A stretch of DNA of 64,000 nt, taken from NCBI RefSeq assembly GCF_019649055.1, contig NW_026570285.1, positions 186,001 through 250,000 of the forward strand, read 5' to 3'. The position numbers and the translations under genes are program-made. Positions within the stretch are counted from its first letter, which is position 1. The number at the start of each line of letters is the position of its first letter. Positions 21,805 through 34,649 of this stretch are shown piece after piece. Source of the stretch: Paramacrobiotus metropolitanus. Taxonomy: Eukaryota > Tardigrada > Eutardigrada > Parachela > Macrobiotidae. Below the pieces are notes generated by a model that was not told where the DNA came from, made no database searches, and saw nothing but the letters and a program-made list of their open reading frames with translations.

Positions 21805-24736
21805 TTATTCATCCCATTCACTAGGCCATTCCTCTGTACCGGAATTCTCACCCGACTCGGTCCGGAAATCCGCATCTTCTTCATCCGACGAATCGGAAGT
21901 TGCTCCGTAAGCATAGCAAAACTTTGTCCCAGTGTACAGATACGGCGGCGGCGGGTTGTAGTTAAGCTGCAGACCGAACGTACGCTGTTCGTACTCTCCG
22001 CCGGCTATCTCCGCTGCCAGCTCCTTCGAACTCGACACTTCCGTCACCGTCCACGTATTGTCGGCTTCATCGTACACTTCCAAACTCAGCACAGCGACGG
22101 TCTTCCTACAATCACCACTCGGTGTGGTCGTACCTCCGTAAACACACAGTTGACCGTTTTTAATGAACGCGCAGTGATGGTAGCGCGCCACGTTCAGATC
22201 ACCAATCCGCTCCGGCCGCGAATGCGGCGTTTGCAGCGACACTCGATAACACGCCGCCATTGCCTTGTTGGCGCCTTCTATACGACCTGGATATTCCTCG
22301 TTGGCGATGCCGCCGAGGGTGTACACGTGCGTTGAAGACGATCATTTCACACAACAGACTGAAGTCCTCTTCATCGCCCCATTCAGCCTGCTTGGTCCAC
22401 TTTCCCTCGCGGATATCGTAGATTTCAATCATACTTCGCGCAAAACCGTCATGTTTGCATTCAAAGTACCCCACCGAACAAAAGATGAGGTTGCCGGTCG
22501 CAGTGACGAAGCCCATCACGGACTCCCTGCAAAAAGTAAATTAAGGTTAACAATACTAATTAATAATTTAAAGGGGTGGCAATAAACAAGTACTAGAGAA
22601 GCACGCACGCATCCAGGCTGTCGTGCATCAAACGATTTATGCTTACCGGTGGTAGTGATAATCAAATTCCGGGTATCTTCCCTCCACGGTATAGTTCGGC
22701 ATCTGTGATATGTGACTCAGCTGGTGTGTCTCAATATTGAACCCGAACAAACGGCCGGACGCCAAACAGTACGCCGTTTTCCCGGCAGTAATCATGCAGT
22801 CACACCACACAAAGGGTGACTGCGTGGCAATCAACGTACGGCAACGGCCGGTTATACAGTCCATGGCGACCACTTCATACTTCCGGTCTTTTCCGCCTAT
22901 CGTGTCCGTAGTAACGACCAGCTCGCTCCCTATACCGACGGCATGACTCCATCCGCCAATGTACTTCTCACGCGACAAGAATGGTTCCCAGACTGGCGAA
23001 TCCAACTTTGTCAGCTCGTTGCGCGCAAAATCGTACCGCAGGAGCAAATGAGGGTGCCCCTCTCGCCGATGGTAGAAGACCATCTCCGTTGTAACAGCAC
23101 GTTTCAGCATGGCTCCACTGCCCAGGTGGCCATGCTGTCGACTTTCCATAATCTGCATCAAGACCTCCCGCACACGCCCCGTGGCGGTCACCATCAGAGA
23201 CTCGAGATCCAGACGATCCCACACGATACATCTGTCCAACAAAACATTGTTACCCGCCCAGCGGCCACTGACCATATAACCGGCACACTGTGCCAGCGGT
23301 CGTCCAAGGACGTAATAATCGTATATATTTTACTGTTACAATTTGTATTTTTGTGTTTGTGCTTGACTGCGTCTTAACGATTGTGTTTTATGGTGTTATT
23401 TGGCGGATGTGCTTAAATGTGTTGGCATAAGCGTTTGTTGCGCGTTTTATTGCATTGCTTTGATGTGCCGATTGCATGGTAGACTGCACTTTCGAATATT
23501 TGCTGCAGTTTCTAACTTTGGAAGTTTTTATTGGTCAAATCGAACTGAAATTAATGAGAGAAAAATGAGTAATTAGAGATTAGGAATCACTGAGCATCCT
23601 TGAGCATCCTTGCTGCAGTCGTGTTTTCCATCAAATATACGCGTTTGCCTTTTCCTGTTACATTAACTAACTTTTCATTCGTTTTCCCTTTCTGTCAGTT
23701 TGTTGAGTGTTATTAAAAGCATAACGATAACGTATCGTTGATCGGATCCGTACCGGCACACAGCATAGGTTTTATTCGCTTTACGTACACACGTGCGGCA
23801 CTGAGGTTTCAACATGCAAATGCTCCAGTCGCTTGGTGTCTTGCGTACACCAGCGCATCACCGCCAAAAACCAACGCCGTTAAAATTTGGAATTAGTTTG
23901 GCAGTTATCAATCCAAATAATCTCGAACAGAAAGCTAACTTTTAAGCAAGTAAATTAGTCTTACTGAAACAGTTTCCGAAAAAAAAGTTAAACCGTTACG
24001 CTATCACTACCGTTTCAGTGCCTCGCCGAAGACCTTGAGCAACCATTTCAAATTTTTTGCGCTTGCGTATGGCACAGTTGCTAGCCACATAATCAACGCT
24101 TAAATAATTATAAAATACCAGACCGTTGCTAAAGTTCTCGTAACTAAATATTAAAGCAGAGACCTGATAAACCGTGGCTTCCGAATCTGGGGCGAAGTTA
24201 TCATGGGTCAGCAGATCGATGATTTCTTCCACACCACACTGCATAAACTCGTTCGACTTGGCACTGCGAATGAATTTCTTGAAAATCTTCTTGGCCAACC
24301 GGGTTTCCAGCTCGAGCAGTCTGTTTTTGCGGGCCACACGCCACAGACGAAATGCATTTTTCGGCCGCTCCGCCAGACGTAGCAAGAAACCCATCGCTTT
24401 TTCCTCAACTTGCTCCATCTGAAGGTATCTCGCTGCATTAAAATACTTCACGGTGTCCTTGGGGTCCCACGTTGGCATTTTATCCGGATGGGATAAACTG
24501 CGAATCAGGATAATCATAGTTTCCTGGTCGACGTTCTCGGGAAGATGCAGAGTGATGGAAGTCGAGTGACCTTCCTGGAAGGATCCCTTGAGCATGGCAG
24601 CAAAGAACGGTGATCCTCGGCTCAGCGCGCCGCGGTTCACAGTTATAACGGTGTCCCCGATAATCACGTCCACTTCACCACGATTCGCTTTCTGCCGCAT
24701 CGCGTAATGGGCGCGATTCACTCGACGCGAGGCCAT
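21805..24736 (-). pseudogene. BTB-kelch protein gene, copy B, disrupted
   Basis: Exon 1 (24736-24164, 191 codons) is fully open: MASRRVNRAHYAMRQ, then the BTB core (VDVIIGDTVITVNRGALSRG, GSPFFAAMLKGSFQEGH) and a BACK start (EATVYQ at the donor). Exon 2 (23864-22647) begins AVMRWCTQDTKRLEHLH but is split by a candidate solo LTR at 23248-23811, and its acceptor reads TTTTTG where copy A has TTTTAG. It continues as RCIVWDRLDLESL with kelch blades. Exon 3 (22526-21805) follows a TTTGCAG acceptor, reads ESVMGFVTATGNLIFCSVGY and ends EWPSEWDE, with a frameshift near 22333 at the start of the YTLGGIANEE blade. Copy B would be a Cullin-3 adaptor if whole. As it stands only the BTB exon could be expressed intact. 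Confidence 0.82.
23248..23811. mobile_element. Candidate solo LTR (fossil) in a kelch exon
   Basis: A 564-bp block interrupts coding sequence that is continuous in copy A. It begins TGTTACCC and ends GTTTCA, the TG...CA ends of LTRs, and is flanked by ACAT on both sides (23244-23247 and 23812-23815), a 4-bp target duplication. No internal coding domain is present, so it would be a solo LTR left by recombination. The family (Ty3/Gypsy-like most likely from the 4-bp duplication) is inference. The matching target duplication suggests a fairly recent insertion. Confidence 0.6.
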
Positions 24737-24799
24737 TGTGGCAACGATCACATTAGAATCTGAGAATTCCCAGCAGACAGTTGATTTGATTAGATACAA

Positions 24800-26773
24800 A
24801 AATTATGGAAGAAATTTAATTCCATACGCGTACACATACACCAGCGGTCCGAATCTAGAATGACTGGCATTTCATTATTAGCAGCATGGAACGTTTTCCA
24901 ACCGGCCGGAACGCCAGAATACCAAAGATGGCGGCATTTTTTCCTCACATCAATCACACACCAATGAAAGCTGACCGTGAGCAGTAAAGCCCCTTTCCAA
25001 TCAGGAACACAAACATAACAGCCGAAATCTTTGGTTTCGGAAAGACAGCTGTGCTTAAACTTGATGCAGAATAGTATTACGTCCATCCAGCTAGCTGTTG
25101 CCAACAAGAAAACAAGGGCAAACTGCCAATCTGCTGCCGCAATTGCGCATGCAGAAAATGCTCATCCCTTAATTCCAGTATACCAGGAAAATGCACGTTT
25201 GTGTGCATTGGTAAAAGTGCTGCAGTTTTTCTAAGCTTTAAATGAAAGTGTGCATGTAAATGGTCGGAGATTCAGGAAAAAATTTGTAACGCGGCTTTTT
25301 TACACAACGTTTCATTTCGGATTTTGCAAATAAAATTGCCACGGGTGAATTTAGTACTTTGCCTGTATTCCTTTAACATTTGGTCGTTAATTTATAAAAT
25401 ACGAATAACACGTACCTGTATAACTGCCCTTGTCATTTTCTTCATGTGAAGACGTACCAACTTTATCTTACTATCATTTATATATGCCAGTGATCTTTTT
25501 TGTGTGTTAGTTTAGTTTATGAATGATGGCTAGTAAAACAGCAACATGCTCAACGGTTCTAACTTCTACGATGTGGCACGTTACTTCGGTAGCCATTTCC
25601 TACAAAGCGAGAACTACGAATCGTTACGCTCTCGATCTTCCTATACACCGCTCATGATGAGCGGAATCCAGATTCCAGATGTATTTCTGTGCAGGAAGTA
25701 AATCCCGGATGACCAGTGTGAAAGCGACAAAACAATCTTACCTTCGCAAATCGATCAATGCAATTTTGCACGTGAAAAACGTTCCTAATAACCTGGTGAT
25801 ATCCACTGTGTTAACATGTTAAATATGACATTTGCGGAGTTGCTTCGCGGTAGTGTTCGAGATTGTTCTTGTTACTGGAAGACCACGCGTTCCGCAATGA
25901 AGAAAGGGAGCAAGATTAAGCCGAAAGCTTCGTGCATCACATGTCCACTTATAGACATTCCTAGTTCATCATGTGCCACACATGTGCGTGTACAGGAACG
26001 TCTCCTTACGCCATGTTCGCCTACAACTGCCAGCCGTTGTTTTGACAGTTGCGTGCATTCCCGTAAACAACGCTATCGGCCCGGCGCGTGTTTTGTCCAG
26101 CAAAAGCAGGCGCATCCGCTCATCGTAAACTGCACGCAGATATCGGGAATATATTATGATGGATGCGCGCGTACCGGCAGTTTATTTGGCCGGCAGTTAA
26201 CCTCCAGCTGATCGGGTATCGAGCGGATATACTGGGCGCACACAAGTCTCCCTGGAGTCAGCAAAATACATTGTAGCGTGTGTTTTCCCTCCGTTTCCTG
26301 TTGACATTAATTTTCTCCGACCTTTAACGCAACCAGCCAACCCACCATTCCCGGCGTCCTGACGCGTAAGCAAAAGCCGCTGAGAAATGTACGGAAACAC
26401 TGACATCTGGATGCTGTGTGTTTGAATTGTGCATCCTGTGTTATGTTCTCCCATCACAAAAGCCGGTGCGATGTGTACGCAGTACCGGCAACACGGTACG
26501 TCGATATACAACGGCCTCTCGCTCAGATTAAAGTAATCCGCCTTAATCTGCCCCGCTCTGTCTTCCATCTGCCGGTATTGCCAGGATTGATTAATAGGCT
26601 CGCCGATTACAATTACCTGTGTTGTATATCTGTGAGCCCAGCAGCGCGATACACGGAAGGCAGCTGAAAAAGATGTTACCACTGTCGCAGCTGTGGCAGC
26701 GCTCACAGCATTTCTCCATTTTCTAATATGGACGCGGTAAAGATGTCTTTATGGACTGTGGCATGATTAAACA
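24800..26773. other. Intergenic upstream of the guanylate cyclase gene
   Basis: No coding family is recognised. Open frames of 131 codons (25816-26211, plus) and 169 codons (26706-26197, minus) lack recognisable domains, splice context or paralogues. The guanylate cyclase promoter should lie in the last few hundred bases, but no TATA box or known site is clear. Confidence 0.45.
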
Positions 26774-29700
26774 ATGTGCAGCGCGAGCGCTCTCCTGTTC
26801 TACCTGATATTAATTTATTTCCACGGACCGACGGCGTGTTCTGGCCTGAATCTGACGGTGTGCTCGGTGATTGAATCGGGGAATGATATGCTGGTGTATA
26901 ACTATCAGCGGGCGGCTGCCGCTATTGACCTGGCCATTGAGTATGCCAACGAGGTGATCTTACCTGCTGATCTCCGCTTGATTCTGCGGTATAAAAACGG
27001 GGGAACGGTGTGCGGCGCCAACAATGTGGCGGTACGGCGGGCCTTGGAGTGGATGAAAGAGGATGTCCAGTGTCATGTGTACATTGGCCCAGGTAAACGC
27101 TGCCCACGTTCGGATTACGCAGACAATACCGCCTTTTCAGTATTACAGATATTTATAGCACGTAGAAACAATGCACTCAACATCGAACATTTCTTTAGTG
27201 CGTAATACAACTTTGCCCGAGGCTTTCTCAGTTTTTTTAAAAATAATTTAAATGCTCTTTTTTAAAAATAATTTTAATTTTTTAAATAATTTAAATAATT
27301 TTTAATAATTTAAATGTTAACGAAACAGCAATTACTGCTGTTTCGCTATTTTGAGCAGGATTTATGTAGCTGCATTATTACTGAAAATAAATATGCCTGC
27401 CTTTTTACCGGTTGTTTTTTTAACTGATCTATGCACACATATCCTGAGCATTGATGTTACTGGAAAATGTTTGTTACAGTATGTTTGTCTTTTTATCGGC
27501 TTTTTTGGCCTTGTTTTTCGAATCAGCAGTTTTTGCATCGGCGATTAGTATCATCAACGTAATCATCAGGAGAATTAAATATAGCACATCCAGCATCCAA
27601 CAGAATTGACGCAGTTAATAGCGCGTGGCTGGCTGGTTTCTCCAGCGAACGTGATTACCGTTGTCATACTTCATTACACCATCGACATCACCGGGGATTT
27701 CCTCACGATTACTGTTTATTTGCCGATTGCACATTAATCAGTCCTATTTCCTGTACCGTCCAAACTGTGCGCGAATTCTCATGATGCTTTGGCCGTAGGT
27801 TGTGACCGTGCCGTGGCCGATCTGTACAGCATCGCCACCTACCAGAACATCCCCATCATAGGCGTACCCGCCGGCAACGTGGTGGGCATCACGAAACTGG
27901 CCCGCCAGCAACTGCCGCTCCTCATTCGCACCGCATACTCCTTCACGGACATCTCCCGCCTGCTCATCACCTTCCTGGACTTCTTCAACTACACCCACAC
28001 CGCCGCCCTGGTGGACGAGTCCAACAGTTTCTTTGCGGAGATGGGCGACATGGTCAGTTTGCAGTTCCGCACTGTCCGGTCGGATCTGCACGCGCGGACG
28101 AAATTCGAATCGTTTAAGAGCGACGAGACGACGACGGATGGCTACGCGGCGCTGCTGCGGGCGGCCAGTTTGTCGTCGCGGGTGGTACTGCTGTTCGGGA
28201 ATGCGTCGGTGGTCCGGCAGATCATGGTATATCCCAAACGATCTGTTTTCTACCCGATATATTGGCTAGACGCTTCCGTTGTATTGTACGGGGGTATCTA
28301 TTGCAACATAATGATTGATTTTTCAGCTAACCGCCCGCAAGCTGAGCATGACTACCGGTGATTACGTAAGTGCACAGTTTATGTATGGACGTATTGATTT
28401 AAGGGAATGTAGCACACCAATAAGTTTAGCATAAATTTTAATGTACCTCCTTTCCACAAATTTCAATTTTACTAATGTCATTGTCTCCAGTCACGCATAA
28501 ATTAAGTTTTAATGTCATGTGCATAACGTATCGATTAATTTCCTGTTATTTGTTCGGTATCTATCCCTCGCGTGTAAAGCGTTCTCTTCTGTAAATGCTT
28601 CCCGTCGGATAAATTCAAAGTTTTCAAATTAAAAGAGCCGGAAATATTATGTAGAATGACAGAATGCACTTTACAATAAGTATAAGCGTCAAGGCTGTAT
28701 TTTCAATAATAATTAGCTGTTTTACGATGCTTCTTCAATATGTTTAGCATAACACAGTAGACCAGTCTGTCAATACAGCCCTAAGGCAACCGTTTTACTG
28801 TAAAACCACATGATTAAAATTGTATTAGTACCGAGTCTATATTGACAATGGTGGTGATCCGTTGTGTGTACATGGAATGTCAACAGTGACAAGAGGAAGA
28901 CGTCCTATATTATTGACACTAACCGGCGCGCACGCATAATCACAGGTCTACATCGCCGTGGAGCTCTTCAAAAGCAATTTCTGGGGGGACTTTACGTGGA
29001 AATTTGATGATGCCATGGACCGAGTGGGTTTATTAATTCCCCTTTGATCCACTTTCTACCAATTAGAATTTGCCGGTGTTGTGCCATTTTGATAATATTT
29101 TTCTCCAGGAAAGCCAGCTAGCCTACCGATCCCTGGCCATCATCGGCCTGTACGAGGAGACCAATCTGGAGTTTGCGGAGTTTGAAAGACAAGTCCGCCA
29201 GCGCGCACGCGTGAATTACCACTATAATTACGGTGCATTCGAGCAGGTGCATTAATCCAAAGCTGCTTATTGACCAGGCAAATACGGGATGTTGCTCTTT
29301 CTTTCGCAGATCGATCCGGTTGTTGTCAGTTTCTACGACTCCTTCATTTTATACGCCACCGTGGCCGGTCGTATCTATCAGCAAGGCGGGAATCTGACCG
29401 ATGGCCTGGCGGTGGCCAATGCCATGAAGAACGTCTCCATACCCAGTCCGTTAAAATACAACATCAATATTAATCCCAACGGGGATCGGTCGCGGCCCTG
29501 CGCGATTAAGGATCTCAGCCGGGAGACGGAAAAGTTTGAGGTAGACGATCGAAGTAATTTCGATCTTCATTACTAAGTAGCGGAATTAATCCATAGTATT
29601 GAGGTGGTAATGTATTTGGCACATTTAAAACTACCGCAATTTGCGTCACACAGAGCAATTAGATAATCGCTCGATAACAAGTGACCCGATATGTTGTGTA

Positions 29701-32700
29701 TTTTGAGTGGATTTGCAGACGATTCTGCGGATTGATTATCTGAGTAAGGAGGAAGTGTGGTATGGGAATTTCACGTGGCCTGGTCGAACGGGACTGCCGC
29801 CTGATGTGCCACGGTGCGGATTTGATGGCAAGGCAGCCGTTTGTCAAGAAGGTGTGGCTTTCCATCCACCTGCTTCCTAATCTGGGCAACTGCTTCCATT
29901 GGGATAACATTAGTTGTTCTGTTACAGTGGTTGTTTTGCCAAGCGGTGCAGTTGCCGGTATCGTTATAGCCTGTACCGTATTCTTCGGTTTAGTTATCGG
30001 CGGATTCGTCTTCGTCGTACGGTAAATACATAACTGCGAAAAAAAGGTTTCCTGGCTACAAAATCCGATTATTTTGTATCCCGTGTGCAGAAAGCATCAA
30101 GCCGAATACGATCCGTATTGGTGGCGGATCCGTACCAGCGACGTGCGTATCTTCGACGCCAACCATCCCAGCGTGTCGCACGCTAGCTTAAAGGTTAAGC
30201 GTAATTTGTTAGCACTTTGTGCGGTGTAAGTTACCGTGTATCTGTAATTAGAAGGAACATTCCACGAGTATCAATTTGTCGACAACGAAGACGGTGAAAA
30301 CCGTCATGACCCAGCGCGCCTATGGTGTACCGGCGTCCTACAACGGCAATGTGATCTCCCTCACTGAGCTTCCAAAGAAAATGTACAAACCAACCAGTGC
30401 CTTAATACAGGAAATGAATCAGGTTGGTGACCTTGTATACACAGGAGAATGAGGAAGCGTTTTTCGGTGAAAATCCACCAGGGATCGATTACACTTTAGT
30501 TTATTAAACGCCAGTTTTGGCCTACATTCAAAATAAATCATCCAGGAAAGCGAATACCGTAGTTGCGTTACAAAATAATTATTTTGTTATTGGGTGGAAT
30601 TTATTTTCATACTAGGTTAGATTTATTCGTATCATACATATTACGCAGATCGGAAATCGAAACGTACATACAGTATCTTAGCGTTACTGATATCGTTATT
30701 CACCATCACGGAGAAGCTGCTCGCAATACGAAGGGACTATAACCTGTCTGTTATGTAATACGATTACATCGCTAATCGCCTTGATAACTTTTTCCAACAG
30801 GTGCGCTTGTTGTCGCATCAGAATCTCCACCGTGTCGTCGGTATCTGTCTGGATGAGCAGAGCTTTTGCGAATACATAGCCGGTGAGCTGTGCACCAAAG
30901 GAACACTGGAGGATGTCTTGGAGGATGAGCATATTAAGCTCGATTGGTCTTTCAAGAATTCTCTTGTCAAAGACATCACAGAAGTAAGCAACTTAAAGCG
31001 ATGTAACGTATCGATTGCACCGCTTATGCGCACAATCCTTCCAAAACGTTTTCCCTAATTTCTTTTGACTGCATTTTCCAAAGCATTCATTCACAAGGGA
31101 TGCGAAGCCTTTCTTAAGATCATACTATTTTTTCCCCATAAATGTTTCAAAATATGAAACTTAGAAACAAATTTACCCGGTATTAATTAATTTTACTGTG
31201 AAAAATACGGAACTTGCGGTACCGTAAAGTTCTAAAGTTAGATAATATATTTATCCAAACCAGGGAATGAATTACCTTCACTCCTCTCAAGTTGTCTCCC
31301 ATGGCCGGCTGACCTCACACGCCTGCGTCATCGACAGCCGGTTTATGGTGAAAATAACGGACTACGGCCTGACGGCCTTCATCGACTCCAAGACACTCCT
31401 TCCGCCCAACAGCAGCGAGGAGACACGGGATTATCGGGAATTACTGTGGCGCGCACCGGAACTCCTGCGGCAAGTTATGCCGGTGCGCGGCACACAGGTA
31501 ATAGGCGTCCTAAGCCCTTTATCTGCTTTATTACGTTTACTAGTCGGAGAATAACTTCCTCACCCTCTTTGCAGAAAGGTACACAAGGACGGGACCTGTC
31601 GGAAACATTTTTCCAGTAAATCAGCCATCCCTTTGTAGGCGATGTGTACAGCTACGCCATCATCCTGCAGCAGATCATTCTACGCAGTAATCCCTTCTCC
31701 AGCGGAATTTCCGAGAATCACTCGCTGATTGAGATGTCGTTTTCGGACAAGGATATTGTCATGGAGGTGCGGCTGTCACCGTAATAAACCCCTGATTATT
31801 GTCACAACTTTAATCCCGTAATGCGTTATGTAAAGGTCAAGCAAGGCAATATCCCTCCGTTCCGGCCCAACGTACCCAAATCCGCGTGCTCCAGCGAGAT
31901 TTATCAGTTGATGGAGCACTGTTGGGCGGAGCGGCCCATTGAGCGGCCGCAGTTTAATAAAGTCCGCGATTTAGTCAAGAAGACTATCGGCGGCGGGAGT
32001 GAGAATATCGTGGAACATCTGCTCAACCGGATGGAACAGTATGCGAATAATTTGGAGGCGCAGGTGGCGGAGAAGACGCAGCAGTTTATGGAGGAGAAAC
32101 GCCGATCGGAAGAGCTCCTCAGTCAACTGCTACCCAAGTATGTTTATCCGGTGATGCTGATAGAATTTTTACGTAGGACGATGGTAATGAGTATTTCGTG
32201 CAGGAGTGTCGCAGCAGCGCTGACCAAAGGCGAGAGCATCGGTCCCGAGTCTTTTGAGAGCGTCACCATATACTTCAGCGATATTGTCGAGTTTACTACA
32301 TTGTCGGCAGCCATTTCGCCGATGGACGTGGTTACATTGTTGAATAGCCTGTACACGTTGTTCGACGGGATTCTGGAGCATTTTGACGTGTATAAAGTGG
32401 AGACCATCGGTGATGCCTACATGGTACGCAGTCCCTACGAAAGCAAAAGTATATCGGATGAAAAACACTTTTTGCACCTTAAAGCTGTGATATAACAAAT
32501 TAGCATTTTGAGGTGACGAAAAAAATTTATGAATTAGATGTCTGTTCAAAACTAAACCGAATAATCAATTCACCGGGATTTCTCAAAGTCATGAGCATTT
32601 TTGTCGAAGAAAACAGCTCTACAAGCCGACAGCCACTAGACTACGACATTAGTGTACTGCAAAGCTTTAGCAGTCGGGAAAGAGTGCACGTTTTCAAAAC

Positions 32701-34017
32701 GCCAGAAAAATCTCTCATTATTCATCGTACAAACATTCAAAACGTCGTTTTGAATGTTTGTGCGATGAATAATGAGAGATTTTTCTGGCTCTGGTAAAGC
32801 GAATAAATCAACCGACCTCTACTTTTTTTACTACTCTTGTTGTTTTATGTGGCTTCCATGAATTTTGGAAGGTTTCTGTAGAGTCAGATTACGGTCGCAC
32901 GCAACGGTTGAGTGACCTTATGCGCCATCATACAGATGAACTTAAGCGGCCTACAGGTTTAACGTTCCCGTAGGTAGCTAGCGGCCTCCCGATCCGCAAT
33001 GGTAACCGGCACGCCAGCGAGATCGCCAATGTCTCCCTACGGATCCGAGCGGATATTAGCAACTTCACCATAACCAGCCGGCCCCAGGAGAAATTACGCA
33101 TCCGTATTGGCATGCACTCAGGTAGGCAGATTAACCTTTCCCTTATTACTGACCATGGCATGCACCCGGAACTCTTGAAGGCTCCTGTGTGGCGGGGATC
33201 GTCGGATTAAAAATGCCGCGGTATTGTCTGTAAGTAACCTTTACTAGGAAAATTCTGGTTGCTGTTAATCATGTTATAAACCGGGTTGTTTGCTGAGTCA
33301 GATTTGGAGATACAGTTAATACGGCGTCCCGGATGGAGTCGACCGGCGAACGTAAGCAACACCCTTAACAATTGTGGTATCTGAATTTGTTAATCATGCG
33401 CGTGTGCTGCTACCATTCACAATATTTAACGATGGTTATTTTCCATTATCGCAATTGTTCATTTCGTAGCGATGAAAATTCAGATTTCGGAAGAGTGCAA
33501 TCGTCTCTTAATGAGCGTCGGAGGTTTCCTGACCACGGAACGGGGTCAAATAATCGTTAAGGTATTAACAGTTGCAAACTCTAGATTATCTGCAAAACTG
33601 CATGAATAGTAGAATACGCCATCAATTGAATACGCAGGTTATCCAAAATAAAGAAAAAGAGTAACTGCTTTACGTTAATTTTTTTATTAACAATTTTGAC
33701 GCTATTTTTGACGAAATTTTTAAATTCCTTACAAAATTTTCCGAATTCCTACAAAATTTTACTTGTAGGAATTTCGTACTTGTTTCTAAACATTTACCTC
33801 TTTTAAAACTTTTACTAAATTATACTTATTTATTAGATTAACTTAGATTACGGATTTCGTTCTTTGCGTTTTGCAGGGGAAGGGTACATTAGTAACTTAC
33901 TGGCTGCTGGACAATGTGAAACGTGATCGACTACAGTCCTTTACCTCCCGAGACAGGCTGTACTCGACGACATCCGAAGTTGCCCATTCGACCACATCCG
34001 CGGAAGCGAAAAAATAA
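26774..34017 (+). CDS. Receptor-type (membrane) guanylate cyclase, 21 exons
   Basis: Converts GTP to cGMP on ligand binding. Exons: 26774-27092, 27799-28226, 28327-28365, 28946-29023, 29109-29246, 29310-29540, 29719-29851, 29928-30021, 30091-30193, 30252-30422, 30801-30983, 31264-31497, 31575-31578, 31639-31766, 31836-32137, 32204-32423, 32974-33121, 33181-33229, 33302-33351, 33470-33561, 33877-34017; 3285 nt, 1094 residues, frame kept throughout. Order: signal peptide; ANF-receptor-like ectodomain (exons 1-7, about 455 residues); one TM helix ([20 protein letters not shown]); kinase-homology domain ([39 protein letters not shown]); coiled-coil linker ([17 protein letters not shown]); cyclase ([52 protein letters not shown]). 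Both metal-binding Asp, the base-reading Glu and Cys, and the Asn/Arg pair are present. No true kinase HRD: HGRL stands in its place. Ligand unknown. Confidence 0.95.
31575..31578 (+). other. Predicted 4-nt microexon (AAAG) of the guanylate cyclase gene
   Basis: Exon 12 ends ...GGCACACAG and exon 14 starts GCGATGTGTACAGC. Direct joining would shift the frame. The four bases AAAG, preceded by CTCTTTGCAG and followed by GTACAC, supply the missing nucleotides and give GTQ-K-GDVYS, the motif found at this place in receptor guanylate cyclases. The flanking introns are 77 and 60 bp. The other GT-AG choices I tried here break the frame. Confidence 0.7.
32701..32789. repeat. 43-bp near-perfect hairpin in guanylate cyclase intron 16
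   Basis: The left arm 32701-32743 starts GCCAGAAAAATCTCTCATTA and the right arm 32747-32789 ends in its complement. Forty-two Watson-Crick pairs and one G-U pair enclose a 3-base loop (GTC). It lies in the sense intron between exons 16 and 17. It is too long and too perfect for a typical pre-miRNA. It may be a recent inverted duplication, a MITE or a source of double-stranded RNA. Confidence 0.9.
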
Positions 34018-34649
34018 CTGTGATTCTACATATACATATTGCAATTATTCTATTATTTTAACGTTGCATTACTGGGTGGACCGTTAGCCGTGTGGCACAC
34101 GTTTGACTTCCATATTTTTTAGAATGAGCGATTATGATTATTGATTACGGTGCATTACTGTCGACTGTCAAAACGCTGGTTATCACATGCACCGGCACTG
34201 CTATAAAAATCCGCTTGAGGAAATATCGATGACTTTAAGATTTCTGTGCTTTTGCAAATGCTCTTGTAAAAGTACGTATCTACGGTTGGAACAGCAAAAG
34301 ACGTATCATTACAGCAAGATAACAGACGTACCAGTCTTATATACACGTACAACATCTGTCCATCACGAAACACAGTTTGGAAAGAGTTTCTAAAAATTTT
34401 TACCTGAGGCAGCAGCAAGGTACTATTTTGCAGATCAAACTGTACATGTAATGTGCATTGTTGACACCAAACACCGCTCGATTTTTTACAGGTCTTAACA
34501 TTCCAATTTCGTTTCACATTCTTGACTTAATTTTTCACATTTTAAGTTAGCAAACCAGTGCAATGGAGACGCAACCGTTGTAAATACGTTATATCGCATT
34601 CGTATTTAACAAGTTATTGGCATACCGTTTTTTTCGGTTTCTTTTCGAA
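34018..34649. other. Spacer between guanylate cyclase and ST1
   Basis: This 630-bp gap should hold the 3' end of the cyclase transcript and the ST1 promoter. I see no AATAAA close behind the stop and no clear TATA box. The minus-strand open frame at 34517-34155 has no family features. Confidence 0.4.

Noticed and set aside
25816-26211. 131-codon open frame on the plus strand
   Set aside because: Cysteine-rich but without a recognisable motif or signal peptide. No paralogue in the window.
26197-26706. 169-codon open frame on the minus strand just upstream of the guanylate cyclase
   Set aside because: No domain, no splice partner, irregular composition, and it overlaps the likely promoter region. 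Open frame by chance is more likely.
32701-32789. Calling the 43-bp hairpin a microRNA gene
   Set aside because: The stem is too long and too perfect and the loop is only 3 bases. Reported as a repeat instead.
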